Part shown: positions 5,365 through 13,134 of the stretch, piece by piece
Layout: every line of letters starts with the position of its first letter
Position numbering within the stretch: position 1 is the stretch's first letter
NCBI GenBank assembly: GCA_020846575.1
Contig: JADLDQ010000385.1
Span: 1 to 20,305, forward strand
Direction: 5' to 3'
DNA from: Burkholderiales bacterium
Lineage (GTDB): Bacteria; Pseudomonadota; Gammaproteobacteria; Burkholderiales; SG8-39
Length of the DNA: 20,305 nucleotides
The notes under the pieces: model-generated
The model's database searches: none
Told to the model about the DNA's origin: nothing
Seen by the model: the letters and a program-made list of their open reading frames with translations, nothing else
Made by a program: the position numbers and the translations under genes

Positions 5365-7784
5365 ACGCCGAAACCCGATGCGCGATCCGGCTGAACGTCA
5401 ATGGAGTGTCGCGCGACATGGAAGTCGCGCCCTGGCGCACGCTGCTCGATGTGCTGGTCGAGGATTTCAGGCTCGCCAAGACCAAGGAGGGATGCAGCAT
5501 CGGCGAGTGCGGTGCGTGCACGGTGTCGATGGATGGAAAGCTGGTGTGCTCCTGCCTGGTCCAGGCGGTCGAAGCGCACGGCCGCAACGTGGTCACCATG
5601 GAGAAACTGACGGGCGGCGAGACCGGGTTCAGCCCCATGCGCGAGGCGTTCATCCATCCCGACCAGGGGGCGCGGCGCGCGCGCGCCGGCGAGGCGACCC
5701 ACTCCCCGGGAACGAAGGACAGCAAGGCGGTCTTCACCTTCTGCCATCTGTGCGCCGGCCATTGCAGCATGAAGGCCATCGTCGAGGACGGCAGGGTCGT
5801 CGACCTCGAGCCCGACATGGAAAGCGGGCTGTATGCGGAGCAGTGCGCGCTCAACAAGGGGCGATTCACCATCCCCGAGGTGCTGGTGCACAAGGACCGC
5901 CTGCTCTACCCCCAGAAGCGCGTGGGCGCGCGCGGCGAGGGCCGCTGGCAGCGCATCGGCTGGGACGAGGCCCTGGACACCATCGCCACGAAGTTCAACG
6001 AGTGCAAGACGAAGTTCGGTCCCGAGTCGGTCGCCTTCGGGCTGGGTGAACCCAAGGGCATGGAATTCGCTTTCGCCCAGCGGCTGGCGAGCGCGTTCGG
6101 TACCCCCAGTGTGGTGACCCCGGCGTGGTACTGCGGGACGGCCAAGGCCATGGCGGGCGCTTTCACCTACGGCACGCGGGTGGTGTGCGACGACGAGCGG
6201 CTGCCCGAGGTGCTGGTCCTGTGGGGCGCCAACATCAACCACACCACCGGCGGCTTCCGGCGCGAATCGCTGGAGCGGCTGCTGGACAGCGGCGGCAAGC
6301 TCATCGTCGTCGATCCCCAGAAGACCGACACGGCGCGCCTGGCCGACCTGTGGATCCGGCTGCGACCGGGCAGCGACGGAGCGCTCGCCGCCGGGGTGCT
6401 GAAGGTGGTCGTCGAGGAGGGGCTCTACGAGCGCGACACCGTCGAGCACTGGACCGTGGGTTTCGAGCGCCTGAAGGAACACGTCTCGACCTTCACCCTG
6501 GACGAGGTCGAAGCGGCGAGCTGGGTGCCGCGCGAGCAGATCGTGGCGTTCGCGCGCATGTACGGCACGGCGCGACCCGCCGCGATGCAGTCCGGCAACG
6601 CCCCCGATCAGCTCGCCAACAGCTTCCAGACCACACGCGTGCTTTCCATCCTGCGCGCCATCTGCGGCCATATCAACGTTCCCGGCGGCGACGTGACGCT
6701 GACCCGCTCCGCGTACACGCGGCCGGGCAGTTTCTTCCTGCTCTCCAAGTACCCGCGGCAGGCCGAGAAGCTGCTCGGGGAGCGCTTCAAGCTCACGCAG
6801 CGCTCGGCGCTCGTGCCCTCGCACGCCCTGATCCGCGCCATCCTCGAGGAGGACCCCTACCCCGTGAAGGCGGCCATGTTCATCCTGACCAATCCCCTGG
6901 TGAGCTGGCCGGACTCCAAGCGCACTTTCGAGGCGCTGAACAAGCTGGAGTTCACCGTCGTTTCGGAGCTGTTCATGACCCCGACCGCGGCGCTCGCGGA
7001 CATGGTGCTGCCCGCGGCATGGTGCATGGAGCACGAGGAGCTGGGCTACTGGCCCGGCTGGTACGAGGAGATCCGCGCCCATCCCAAACTGGTCGACGCG
7101 CCCGGAGAGTGCTGGGCGGACACGAAGATCATCAACGAGCTCGCCAAGCGCCTGGGCCTGGGAGCGGATTTCTGGGAAGACGACGACGAGGCGCTGGACC
7201 TGATGTTGAAACCCTCCGGCATGAGCTACCGGCAGTTCAAGGAAAAGAGGACACTGCGGCCCACCAGGGCGTATCGCCGGCACGAATACGGTACCCCCTC
7301 GGGAAAGATCGAGATCTGGTCGGAGCGCCTCGCCAGGATGGGCTACGCGCCGATGCCGGTGTGGGAGGAGCTGCGCGGCGCGAGCGGGATGAGCGAGGAC
7401 TACCCGCTGCTGCTCACCAATGCCAAGGAAGAGGCGTACATGCTGTGCGGCTTCAAGGGCGTCGCGTCGCTGCGGACCATCCGGCCCGAGCCGATCGTGG
7501 AGATGCATCCCGACGCGGCCTGCAAGTTTGGGCTCGACGAAGGCAGCTGGGTCGCGATCGAGACCGCGCAGGGCCGGGCAAGGCAGAGGCTCTCGCTCAA
7601 CCGCAGCCTGGATCCCCGCGTGGTCGTGGCCACTTTCGGCTGGTGGTACCCGGAGAGCGCCGAATCGGCCTATGGGTGGGAAGACGGCAACATCAACATG
7701 GTCACCGCGTACGGTCCGGAATTCGATCCGTCCACCGGCGGCATCACCCTTCGGGGAGTGCCCTGCCGCGTGCGCAAGGTCTGA
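5361..7784 (+). CDS. Hybrid molybdoenzyme: XDH-type [2Fe-2S] domain fused to DMSO-reductase-family bis-MGD subunit
   Basis: 807-aa protein built from two superfamilies. Residues 1-100 form the plant-type [2Fe-2S] domain of CoxS/XDH small subunits (C45-x4-C50-x2-C53-x11-C65; E43-G-C-S-I-G-E-C-G-A-C-T). The second, helical [2Fe-2S] domain with its QCGFC motif is missing; similarity stops near SPMREAFIHPDQGA (91-104). After a short linker comes a DMSO-reductase-family subunit: a [4Fe-4S] motif C128-x2-C131-x3-C135-x26-C162, a WDEALD segment, a probable Mo ligand Cys258 (AWYCGTAKAM), MGD-binding stretches and a C-terminal molydop-binding domain (about 680-807) with the TFGWWYPE motif. The spacing differs from the NuoG-type [2Fe-2S] domain of formate dehydrogenases. 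A plausible chain is Mo, [4Fe-4S], [2Fe-2S], then FAD on the overlapping upstream subunit. The substrate is unknown; the downstream aryl-CoA ligase suggests an aromatic acid or its CoA ester. Confidence 0.9.
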   Translation: MNAETRCAIRLNVNGVSRDMEVAPWRTLLDVLVEDFRLAKTKEGCSIGECGACTVSMDGKLVCSCLVQAVEAHGRNVVTMEKLTGGETGFSPMREAFIHPDQGARRARAGEATHSPGTKDSKAVFTFCHLCAGHCSMKAIVEDGRVVDLEPDMESGLYAEQCALNKGRFTIPEVLVHKDRLLYPQKRVGARGEGRWQRIGWDEALDTIATKFNECKTKFGPESVAFGLGEPKGMEFAFAQRLASAFGTPSVVTPAWYCGTAKAMAGAFTYGTRVVCDDERLPEVLVLWGANINHTTGGFRRESLERLLDSGGKLIVVDPQKTDTARLADLWIRLRPGSDGALAAGVLKVVVEEGLYERDTVEHWTVGFERLKEHVSTFTLDEVEAASWVPREQIVAFARMYGTARPAAMQSGNAPDQLANSFQTTRVLSILRAICGHINVPGGDVTLTRSAYTRPGSFFLLSKYPRQAEKLLGERFKLTQRSALVPSHALIRAILEEDPYPVKAAMFILTNPLVSWPDSKRTFEALNKLEFTVVSELFMTPTAALADMVLPAAWCMEHEELGYWPGWYEEIRAHPKLVDAPGECWADTKIINELAKRLGLGADFWEDDDEALDLMLKPSGMSYRQFKEKRTLRPTRAYRRHEYGTPSGKIEIWSERLARMGYAPMPVWEELRGASGMSEDYPLLLTNAKEEAYMLCGFKGVASLRTIRPEPIVEMHPDAACKFGLDEGSWVAIETAQGRARQRLSLNRSLDPRVVVATFGWWYPESAESAYGWEDGNINMVTAYGPEFDPSTGGITLRGVPCRVRKV

Positions 7785-7799
7785 GCGCCCGGACACGCG

Positions 7800-9431
7800 A
7801 TGGTGAAGGGGGAGCCGGTCGAGTTCGCCATTCCGGAGCGCCTGAACCTGGGCGCCTGGTTCCTGGACATCAATCTGGAGTCGGGCCGGGGCGACAGGAC
7901 CGCGCTGCTATACGGCGAGAGCCGCTGCAGCTACAGCGACCTCTGGCGCCTGACCAACCGGATGGGCAACGTCCTCAAGCGCCTGGGCGTGGAGCCGGAG
8001 AACCGCGTCCTGCTGATTCTCGAGGACTCCCCCGAGTGGGTTGCGGCGTGGCTCGGCACCCTGAAGCTAGGCGCCGTGGGCACGCACGCCTATACGTATC
8101 TCACGCCGCAGGACTACGGGCACCTGCTCGCCCTGGTGCGTCCCAAGGTAGTGGTCGTGGACGGCGTGACACTGGAGCGCTTGCGCGAGGCGGCGCGCGC
8201 GAGCCGTCGCCCTCCGGCTTTCCTGGTCGCGGGCGACACCGTCCCGGCGCTGGGGAAGCGGGAATACAGCCTCGCCGCGATGCTCGAGTCGGCCGGCGAG
8301 GACCTCGAGGCCGAGCCCACGCACCGCGACGATATCGCCTTCTGGAACTTCTCCGGCGGCACCACGGGCAGCCCGAAGGGCGTTCCGCACCTGCACCGGG
8401 ACGGCGTCGTGTGCGCCGAGGTCTTCGACCGGGTCTTCCGTTACACGGCCGAAGACGTGGTGGTGCGGGTCCCGAAGCTCTTCTTTCACTACGCGCGCGA
8501 CCTCGGACTCCTGTTCCCGCTGCGGCACGGAGCCTCGATCGTGCTCTCCCGGGGGAAGTCGAGCGCGGCGCAGGTGCTCTCGCTCATCGCCAGGCACCGG
8601 CCCACGGTGCTGATCACCGTGCCCACCATGATGAGGGCGATGATCCAGGCGCCCGAGCGCGAGCGCGCCGACCTCGGCTGCGTGCGTTACTGCGCATCCT
8701 CGGGCGAGCCGCTCTCGGCGCAGTTGCACCGCGAGTGGGTCGAGGCGTTCGGCGTCGAGGTGACCAACCGCTACGGCTCGGCCGAGAGCGGCATGGGCAT
8801 GCTCGACAATCGTCCCGGGGTGGCGGTGCCCGGCAGTTCGGGCACGGTCACACCCTCGGTCGAGATCAGGCTGGTGGACGCCGGCGGCAGGGACGTACCG
8901 GCGGGAGAGCCCGGCACGCTGCTCGCGCGCTGCGCCGCGGCGGGCCGCGGTTACGTGCGCGAGCACGAGCGGTCGGCGCAGGTGTTCCTGGGGAACGGCT
9001 GGGTCAATACCGGCGACCTGTTCCGGCAGGACGCGCGCGGCTACTTCTGGTACCTCGGACGCGCCGACGAGATGGTGAAGGTGAGCGGCATCTGGGTGTC
9101 GCCGCTGGAAGTCGAGCAGGGTCTGGCCGCCTGTCCCGGCGTCGGCGAATGCGCGGTGCTGGCGGTACAGGACGAGGATGGCCTGGTGAAGCTGCGGGCG
9201 TTCGTGGCGCCGGCCGCGACCGAACCGGTCCGGGCGGATCTCGCCGCAAGCATCCGGCGCGCCTGCCGCGAGCGCCTGGCCCCGCACAAGGTGCCGGGGA
9301 CCATCGAGATTGTCGACGAACTTCCCAGAACCGGACCGGGTAAGATCGACCGCCGCGCGCTGCGCGAGCGGGTCGCGTTGCAGCGGCATGCGCCTGCTCC
9401 CGTGCGCTGCGGTCCGGCGGCGCAGGCATGA
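7800..9431 (+). CDS. Benzoate-CoA ligase family acyl/aryl-CoA synthetase
   Basis: 543-aa AMP-forming (ANL) ligase that activates a carboxylic acid with ATP and joins it to CoA. Visible motifs are the P-loop SGGTTGSPKGVPH (about 184-196), the A5-type motif RYGSAESG, the NTGDLF region, the hinge GRADEMVKVSGIWVSP (about 420-435) and the catalytic Lys515 in RTGPGKIDRR. The overall pattern (WNFSGGTTG, KLFFHYARDLG, hinge followed by WVSPLEVE) is that of the benzoate / 4-hydroxybenzoate-CoA ligase subgroup. ATG 7800 lies 15 bases after the stop of the hybrid Mo enzyme, without a clear ribosome site. An ABC importer follows. This fits uptake, CoA activation and redox conversion of one aromatic acid, although the exact acid cannot be told from sequence. 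The PxxxGK-type Lys is also where R. palustris ligases are acetylated by GNAT enzymes. Confidence 0.88.
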   Translation: MVKGEPVEFAIPERLNLGAWFLDINLESGRGDRTALLYGESRCSYSDLWRLTNRMGNVLKRLGVEPENRVLLILEDSPEWVAAWLGTLKLGAVGTHAYTYLTPQDYGHLLALVRPKVVVVDGVTLERLREAARASRRPPAFLVAGDTVPALGKREYSLAAMLESAGEDLEAEPTHRDDIAFWNFSGGTTGSPKGVPHLHRDGVVCAEVFDRVFRYTAEDVVVRVPKLFFHYARDLGLLFPLRHGASIVLSRGKSSAAQVLSLIARHRPTVLITVPTMMRAMIQAPERERADLGCVRYCASSGEPLSAQLHREWVEAFGVEVTNRYGSAESGMGMLDNRPGVAVPGSSGTVTPSVEIRLVDAGGRDVPAGEPGTLLARCAAAGRGYVREHERSAQVFLGNGWVNTGDLFRQDARGYFWYLGRADEMVKVSGIWVSPLEVEQGLAACPGVGECAVLAVQDEDGLVKLRAFVAPAATEPVRADLAASIRRACRERLAPHKVPGTIEIVDELPRTGPGKIDRRALRERVALQRHAPAPVRCGPAAQA

Positions 9432-9479
9432 GCGCTCCGACTGTCCTGCGTTCCAGGACACGGAGCGCGGCAGGCATGA
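9422..9479 (+). repeat. Palindrome flanked by 10-bp direct repeats
   Basis: GCAGGCATGA occurs at 9422-9431 and again at 9470-9479. The 38 bases between them form a strong hairpin: GCGCTCCG (9432-9439) pairs with CGGAGCGC (9461-9468) and TGTCCTG (9442-9448) with CAGGACA (9454-9460), leaving a two-base bulge and a five-base loop. The left direct repeat includes the stop of the ligase gene. It may serve as an intercistronic mRNA processing or attenuation element, or be the scar of a small mobile palindrome. No T-run follows. Confidence 0.65.
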
Positions 9480-9519
9480 AACCCTTGCTCACGAGAACGA
9501 CAGCCAGACGGAGGTAAGC

Positions 9520-10500
9520 ATGAAACCGCGACATCTGATACCGGCATTCCTCGTGTCCCTCGCGATCGCGTGCGCCGCCTGGCCGGCGGCGGCGGCCGAC
9601 AAGGTGAAGGTCGTGGCGCTGCAGGGCACGCAGCTGTTTCCCGTCAGGATCATGCAGAGCCGGGGCATCGCCGCCAAGCACGGCATCGAGATGGACCTGA
9701 TGGTGGTCGCCTCGCCACAGGCCTCCTACACGGCGATGCAGACCGGCGACCCGAACGTCGGTTTCACCGGGTGGATCGTGATTGCCCTGCTGCGCGAGAA
9801 GGGGTTCAAGCTCACCAACGTCTACTCCATGAACGGCTACACCAACGACGTCATGGTGAAGCTGGACTCCCCCATCAAGAGCATGGCGGACCTCAAGGGC
9901 AGGCGGGTCGGCCTGTTCGGCGGGGCGAACTCGGCGACGACCTGGCTGTACCGCCTGGTCACCCAGAAGTTCTACGGCTTCGATTCGGTCAAGGAAGCCA
10001 GGGCGCACTACGGCGCCCCGCCGCTCCTGCTCGGAATGCTCGACAAGGGCGAGCTGGATGCCATACTGACGCTGGACCCGTTCCTCAGCCAGATGCTGGA
10101 ATCCGGGAAGTACCGCTCGGTCGGCAGCATCGGCGAGATCTGGCAGCAGAAGATGAACCAGAGTCCCATGCTGGTCTCGGTCACGGTGAACGAGACCTGG
10201 GCCAAGGCGAACCCCGAGGTCACCCGGCGCTTCGTCGCCGCCTTCCGGGAAGCGCTCATCTATCTCAAGGACACGCCGGCGGCCTGGACCGAACTGGCCA
10301 AGGCCATGGGGATCAAGAGCGAGCGCGGCGCCAAGATCATGTACGATCGCACCGCCCCCGCCCTGATCACCCGCTTTGACAAGAAGCTGATCGACGAACA
10401 GCTGGCGTACGCCGCGGAACTGTACAAGACCTTCGGCAAGCAGGCCGATATTCCCGAGCGCGTCCCCGAGGGCACGTTCGACCTGTCCTACGTCCGCTAG
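9520..10500 (+). CDS. ABC transporter periplasmic substrate-binding protein (NMT1/SsuA-TauA-like)
   Basis: 326-aa periplasmic binding protein. ATG 9520 is preceded by GGAGG (9510-9514), while the open frame upstream runs into the ligase gene. It has a Sec signal peptide: MKPRHL, a hydrophobic core (FLVSLAIACAAWPAAA) and probable cleavage near residue 26, before DKVKVVALQG. The body matches the NMT1/SsuA fold: GIAAKHGIEMDLMVV at the N-lobe, ADLKGRRVGLFGG around 130, and a C-lobe with LDAILTLDPFLSQML. Members capture sulfonates, nitriles, pyrimidine precursors or aromatic acids such as phthalate. The permease and ATPase follow at once. Placement behind an aryl-CoA ligase suggests an aromatic carboxylate as ligand; this is inference. 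Confidence 0.88.
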   Translation: MKPRHLIPAFLVSLAIACAAWPAAAADKVKVVALQGTQLFPVRIMQSRGIAAKHGIEMDLMVVASPQASYTAMQTGDPNVGFTGWIVIALLREKGFKLTNVYSMNGYTNDVMVKLDSPIKSMADLKGRRVGLFGGANSATTWLYRLVTQKFYGFDSVKEARAHYGAPPLLLGMLDKGELDAILTLDPFLSQMLESGKYRSVGSIGEIWQQKMNQSPMLVSVTVNETWAKANPEVTRRFVAAFREALIYLKDTPAAWTELAKAMGIKSERGAKIMYDRTAPALITRFDKKLIDEQLAYAAELYKTFGKQADIPERVPEGTFDLSYVR

Positions 10501-10525
10501 GAGCCCTTGCGGGCAGGCAGCGCGC

Positions 10526-11341
10526 GTGTCGGTCGCAACCGCGAGAAAGCTCGAGGCGGGCGCCGCGCGCGGCCTGCTGCGGCGCGTTCCCGAGGCGGTC
10601 TCGATCCGCCTCGCCTCGCTAGTGGTGCTGGCCGTGGCCTGGCAGGCCGCCTCGATCTTGTTCACCGAGAGATTCGTGCCCGGCCCGGCGTCGACTTTCG
10701 CGGCGCTCTGGGATCTCGCGCGCGGCGGCGAGCTTATCAAGCACTTCGGCGTGACCATGGCGCGCATGCTGGCGAGCTTCGCGGCGGCCATGCTCGTCGG
10801 GATGGTGATCGGCACGGCGATGGGTCTTTACCGGCGCGCCGAGCAGTCGCTCGACATGTGGGTGATGGTCGGTCTGACCATTCCCGGACTGTGCTACATC
10901 ATCGTCTCGTTCATGTGGCTGGGTCTCAACGATCGCGCCGCGGTGCTCGCCATCACCTGGGCGACCTTTCCGGCCATCGCCATCAACGTCTGGCAAGGCG
11001 TGAAGGCGATCGATCCCCGACTGATCGACATGGCGAGGGTTTTCGGCGCCTCCGCCTGGCGGCGCACCACCCGGGTCGTGGTGCCGCAGGTCCTGCCCTA
11101 CCTGATGGCGGCGGCGCGCTTCGGCCTGGGCATCATCTGGAAGGTCACCGTCCTGGTGGAGCTGCTCGGCCGCTCGGACGGCATCGGCTACATGCTCAAC
11201 TATTCGTTCCAGATGTTCGACATGGCCGACGTGTTCGCCTGGACGATCTTCTTCACCCTGGTGATGCTCGCGATCGAGCTGGCGATCCTGAAGCCGATCG
11301 AGCGCCGCCTGTTCATGTGGCGGCCCGAGATCCGGGCCTGA
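10526..11341 (+). CDS. ABC transporter permease (SsuC/TauC-like)
   Basis: 271-aa inner-membrane permease of the BPD_transp_1 family. The GTG start at 10526 is 25 bases after the binding-protein stop; the ribosome site is weak. Six hydrophobic segments are visible, roughly at 31-48, 84-103, 110-134, 138-156, 205-220 and 238-258. The cytoplasmic EAA-type loop, which contacts the ATPase, lies near 168-200 (ARVFGASAWRRTTRVVVPQ). It ends in a positively charged tail. Together with the flanking binding protein and ATPase it forms a complete importer of the nitrate/sulfonate/taurine type. Confidence 0.9.
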   Translation: MSVATARKLEAGAARGLLRRVPEAVSIRLASLVVLAVAWQAASILFTERFVPGPASTFAALWDLARGGELIKHFGVTMARMLASFAAAMLVGMVIGTAMGLYRRAEQSLDMWVMVGLTIPGLCYIIVSFMWLGLNDRAAVLAITWATFPAIAINVWQGVKAIDPRLIDMARVFGASAWRRTTRVVVPQVLPYLMAAARFGLGIIWKVTVLVELLGRSDGIGYMLNYSFQMFDMADVFAWTIFFTLVMLAIELAILKPIERRLFMWRPEIRA

Positions 11342-11352
11342 AGGGACGGGGC

Positions 11353-12141
11353 ATGGCGGACATCGAGGTCCGGAGGCTCTCCAAGGTCTATCGCAGCCGC
11401 GCGCACCCCGACGGGCTGCTCGCGCTGGACGGAATCGACCTCGCCGTCGCGGACCACCAGTTCGTGTGTCTGCTCGGCCCGTCCGGGTGCGGGAAGTCCA
11501 CCGTCCTCAACGTGCTCTGCGGGCTGGATCCGCAGTACGCCGGAGAGGTCCGGGTCGCGGGGCGCGTGGTCTCCCGCGCCAACGGCCACCCGTTCCGCGT
11601 GGGCTACGTGTTCCAGGAGCCGCGCCTGCTGCCCTGGCTCACGGTGCGCAGGAACGTCGAGTTCGCGCTCCAATCCGAGGGCATCGCCAAGAGTGAGTGG
11701 CGCGCGCGATGCGACGGCTGGCTCGGCCGCGTCGGCCTCGCCGATTTCGCCGAGGCGCACCCGCACGAACTGTCCGGCGGCATGCAGCAGCGCACCGCGA
11801 TCGCGCGGGCCTTCGCCGTGGACCCCGAGATCCTGCTGATGGACGAACCCTTCAGCGGGCTGGACGAGCTGACCGCACGCACCATGCGCGAGCTGCTGCT
11901 CTCGATCTGGCTGGAGACGAAAAAGACGGTGATCTTCGTCACCCACAACTGCTTCGAGGCCTGCTTCCTTGCCGACCGCATCGTGGTGTTCACCGCCCGC
12001 CCGGGCAGGATCAAGAGGGAAGTCACGATCGAGCTGCCGCGTCCGAGAAACTACGAGGATGCGCGGCTGTTCGAGCTGAGCGTGTCCGTGACGCACCACG
12101 TCACCGGGACCACGGCTCGCGGGACGCGCCTGCCCGATTGA
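11353..12141 (+). CDS. ABC transporter ATP-binding protein (SsuB/TauB-like)
   Basis: 262-aa cytoplasmic ATPase energising the importer. ATG 11353 is 11 bases after the permease stop and follows GGGACGGGG. Motifs in order: Walker A GPSGCGKST (42-50), Q-loop VFQEPRLLPW (about 86-95), ABC signature LSGGMQQR (about 140-147), Walker B ILLMDEP (about 159-165), D-loop SGLDE and H-loop VTHNCFEA (about 196-203). The Q-loop with LLPW and the C-terminal ARPGRIKRE are typical of the SsuB/TauB group. It is the last gene of the plus-strand run that begins at 4456; the next gene is on the opposite strand. Confidence 0.92.
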   Translation: MADIEVRRLSKVYRSRAHPDGLLALDGIDLAVADHQFVCLLGPSGCGKSTVLNVLCGLDPQYAGEVRVAGRVVSRANGHPFRVGYVFQEPRLLPWLTVRRNVEFALQSEGIAKSEWRARCDGWLGRVGLADFAEAHPHELSGGMQQRTAIARAFAVDPEILLMDEPFSGLDELTARTMRELLLSIWLETKKTVIFVTHNCFEACFLADRIVVFTARPGRIKREVTIELPRPRNYEDARLFELSVSVTHHVTGTTARGTRLPD

Positions 12142-12202
12142 CTCATCGACGAAGGCATCGATCATGCAAGCTGTCGCAAGCCGCCTCGCCCTGCCCGGCG
12201 GC

Positions 12203-12222
12203 GCGGGAGGGATGAATCCCGC
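12203..12222 (+). terminator. Possible terminator hairpin between convergent genes
   Basis: GCGGGA (12203-12208) pairs with TCCCGC (12217-12222) across eight bases, about 60 bases after the ATPase stop, in the 255-bp gap between convergent genes. There is no T-run, and the stem is short. I see nothing else convincing in 12142-12396. Confidence 0.25.
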
Positions 12223-12396
12223 CCCCGGCCGGGCTTCACGCGCATCCCGGAGCACCGGCAGCGGCAGCCCCCGCCGCGCGCCGCCGAAGACGCCGCGCGT
12301 GTGGCAGACAAGGCGTGATCCGCCCCGGTCGGACCTTCTGAGCCTCGCCGGACCCGGACCCATGGCGTTCGGGCTGGCGCGCCGCTGCACGCCCGC

Positions 12397-13134
12397 TCAG
12401 CGGTTGATGCGCTCGCTGATCTCGGCGGCGCACTTCACCATCAGTTCGGCTGCACCCTCTTCGTGGATCAGTGCCTCCCGCCGCGCATCGAACACCAGTT
12501 GCAGACAGCCGATCGCGGTGCGTGCCTCGTTGAGGATAGGCGCCGCGATGCCGACGACCGAGCGGTCCAGTTCCTCGCGAGAAATGTAGTAGCCGCGCCG
12601 GCGCGCGGCCTGGAAGTAGCGATAGAACCCTTCCCATTCATGCGCGATCGCCTTGACGTCCGGTTCGTCCCGGTGGACCTCGAAGCGACGCTTCAGGGTG
12701 CGGCGCGGCTGAAACGCCAGGATGATCTTGGGGGCTGCGCCGCGGAACAGCGGCAGCGGCTGCCCGCGTTCGTAGCTGATCGGCGGTATGTCGCGGCCGG
12801 CCTCGTGGTGGATGTTGATGATCCTGTCTCCGTAGACGCTGCTCAGCACCACGGCGCAGGCCGTGACCTGTGCGAGTTGCGCCATCAGGTCGCGCGCGGC
12901 GAGCAGCATGGGGTCGGAGCGGCGAATGCGGTGGTCGAGCTGGATGATCCGCGCGCCGAGCGCGTAGCGGCGCGAAAACCGCACCAGCAGACCCACCTCG
13001 CACAGCTGTTTGACGTAACGAAACGCCGTCGGTCGCGAAATCCCGAGGCGCTCGGCGATTTCCTCGGCGGCGATGCGCGTTTCAGTCTCGGAGAACAGGT
13101 CGAGGACCTGGATCAGTTTCTGCAGCTGGGACAT
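12397..13134 (-). CDS. IclR-family transcriptional regulator
   Basis: 245-aa regulator. The N-terminal winged HTH (about 1-65) contains the IclR pattern: LQKLIQVLDLFSETE, EEIAERLGISRPTAFRYVKQL, then the wing RYALGARIIQL. The C-terminal IclR effector domain (about 75-245) ends with GIAAPILNEARTAIGCLQLVFD, the usual ligand-pocket segment. Such proteins act as repressors or activators of aromatic and acetate metabolism, with an aromatic acid or related metabolite as effector. The gene is transcribed away from the Mo-hydroxylase operon at 13321, sharing an AT-rich 186-bp intergenic region. The hydroxylase genes, and its own gene, are the obvious targets. Its stop faces the ABC importer genes, so it could also control that operon, but no site is visible there. 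Confidence 0.9.
   Translation of the reverse strand: MSQLQKLIQVLDLFSETETRIAAEEIAERLGISRPTAFRYVKQLCEVGLLVRFSRRYALGARIIQLDHRIRRSDPMLLAARDLMAQLAQVTACAVVLSSVYGDRIINIHHEAGRDIPPISYERGQPLPLFRGAAPKIILAFQPRRTLKRRFEVHRDEPDVKAIAHEWEGFYRYFQAARRRGYYISREELDRSVVGIAAPILNEARTAIGCLQLVFDARREALIHEEGAAELMVKCAAEISERINR

Noticed and set aside
5361..5760. NuoG/FdhA-type [2Fe-2S] domain of a formate dehydrogenase
   Set aside because: Cys spacing C-x4-C-x2-C-x11-C and the GCSIGECGACTV motif are the XDH small-subunit type, not the wide first gap of NuoG-type domains, and the partner is CoxM-like rather than NuoF-like.
4749..7796. 1015-codon open frame on the minus strand opposite the FAD and hybrid Mo genes
   Set aside because: No recognisable motif, rich in Arg/His/Gly as expected of an antisense frame in GC-rich coding DNA. 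The plus-strand genes have clear domains.
6125..9343. 1072-codon plus-strand open frame overlapping the Mo enzyme and ligase
   Set aside because: Shadow frame of low complexity (Arg, Gly, Ala, Pro); both real genes in the other frame carry full motif sets.
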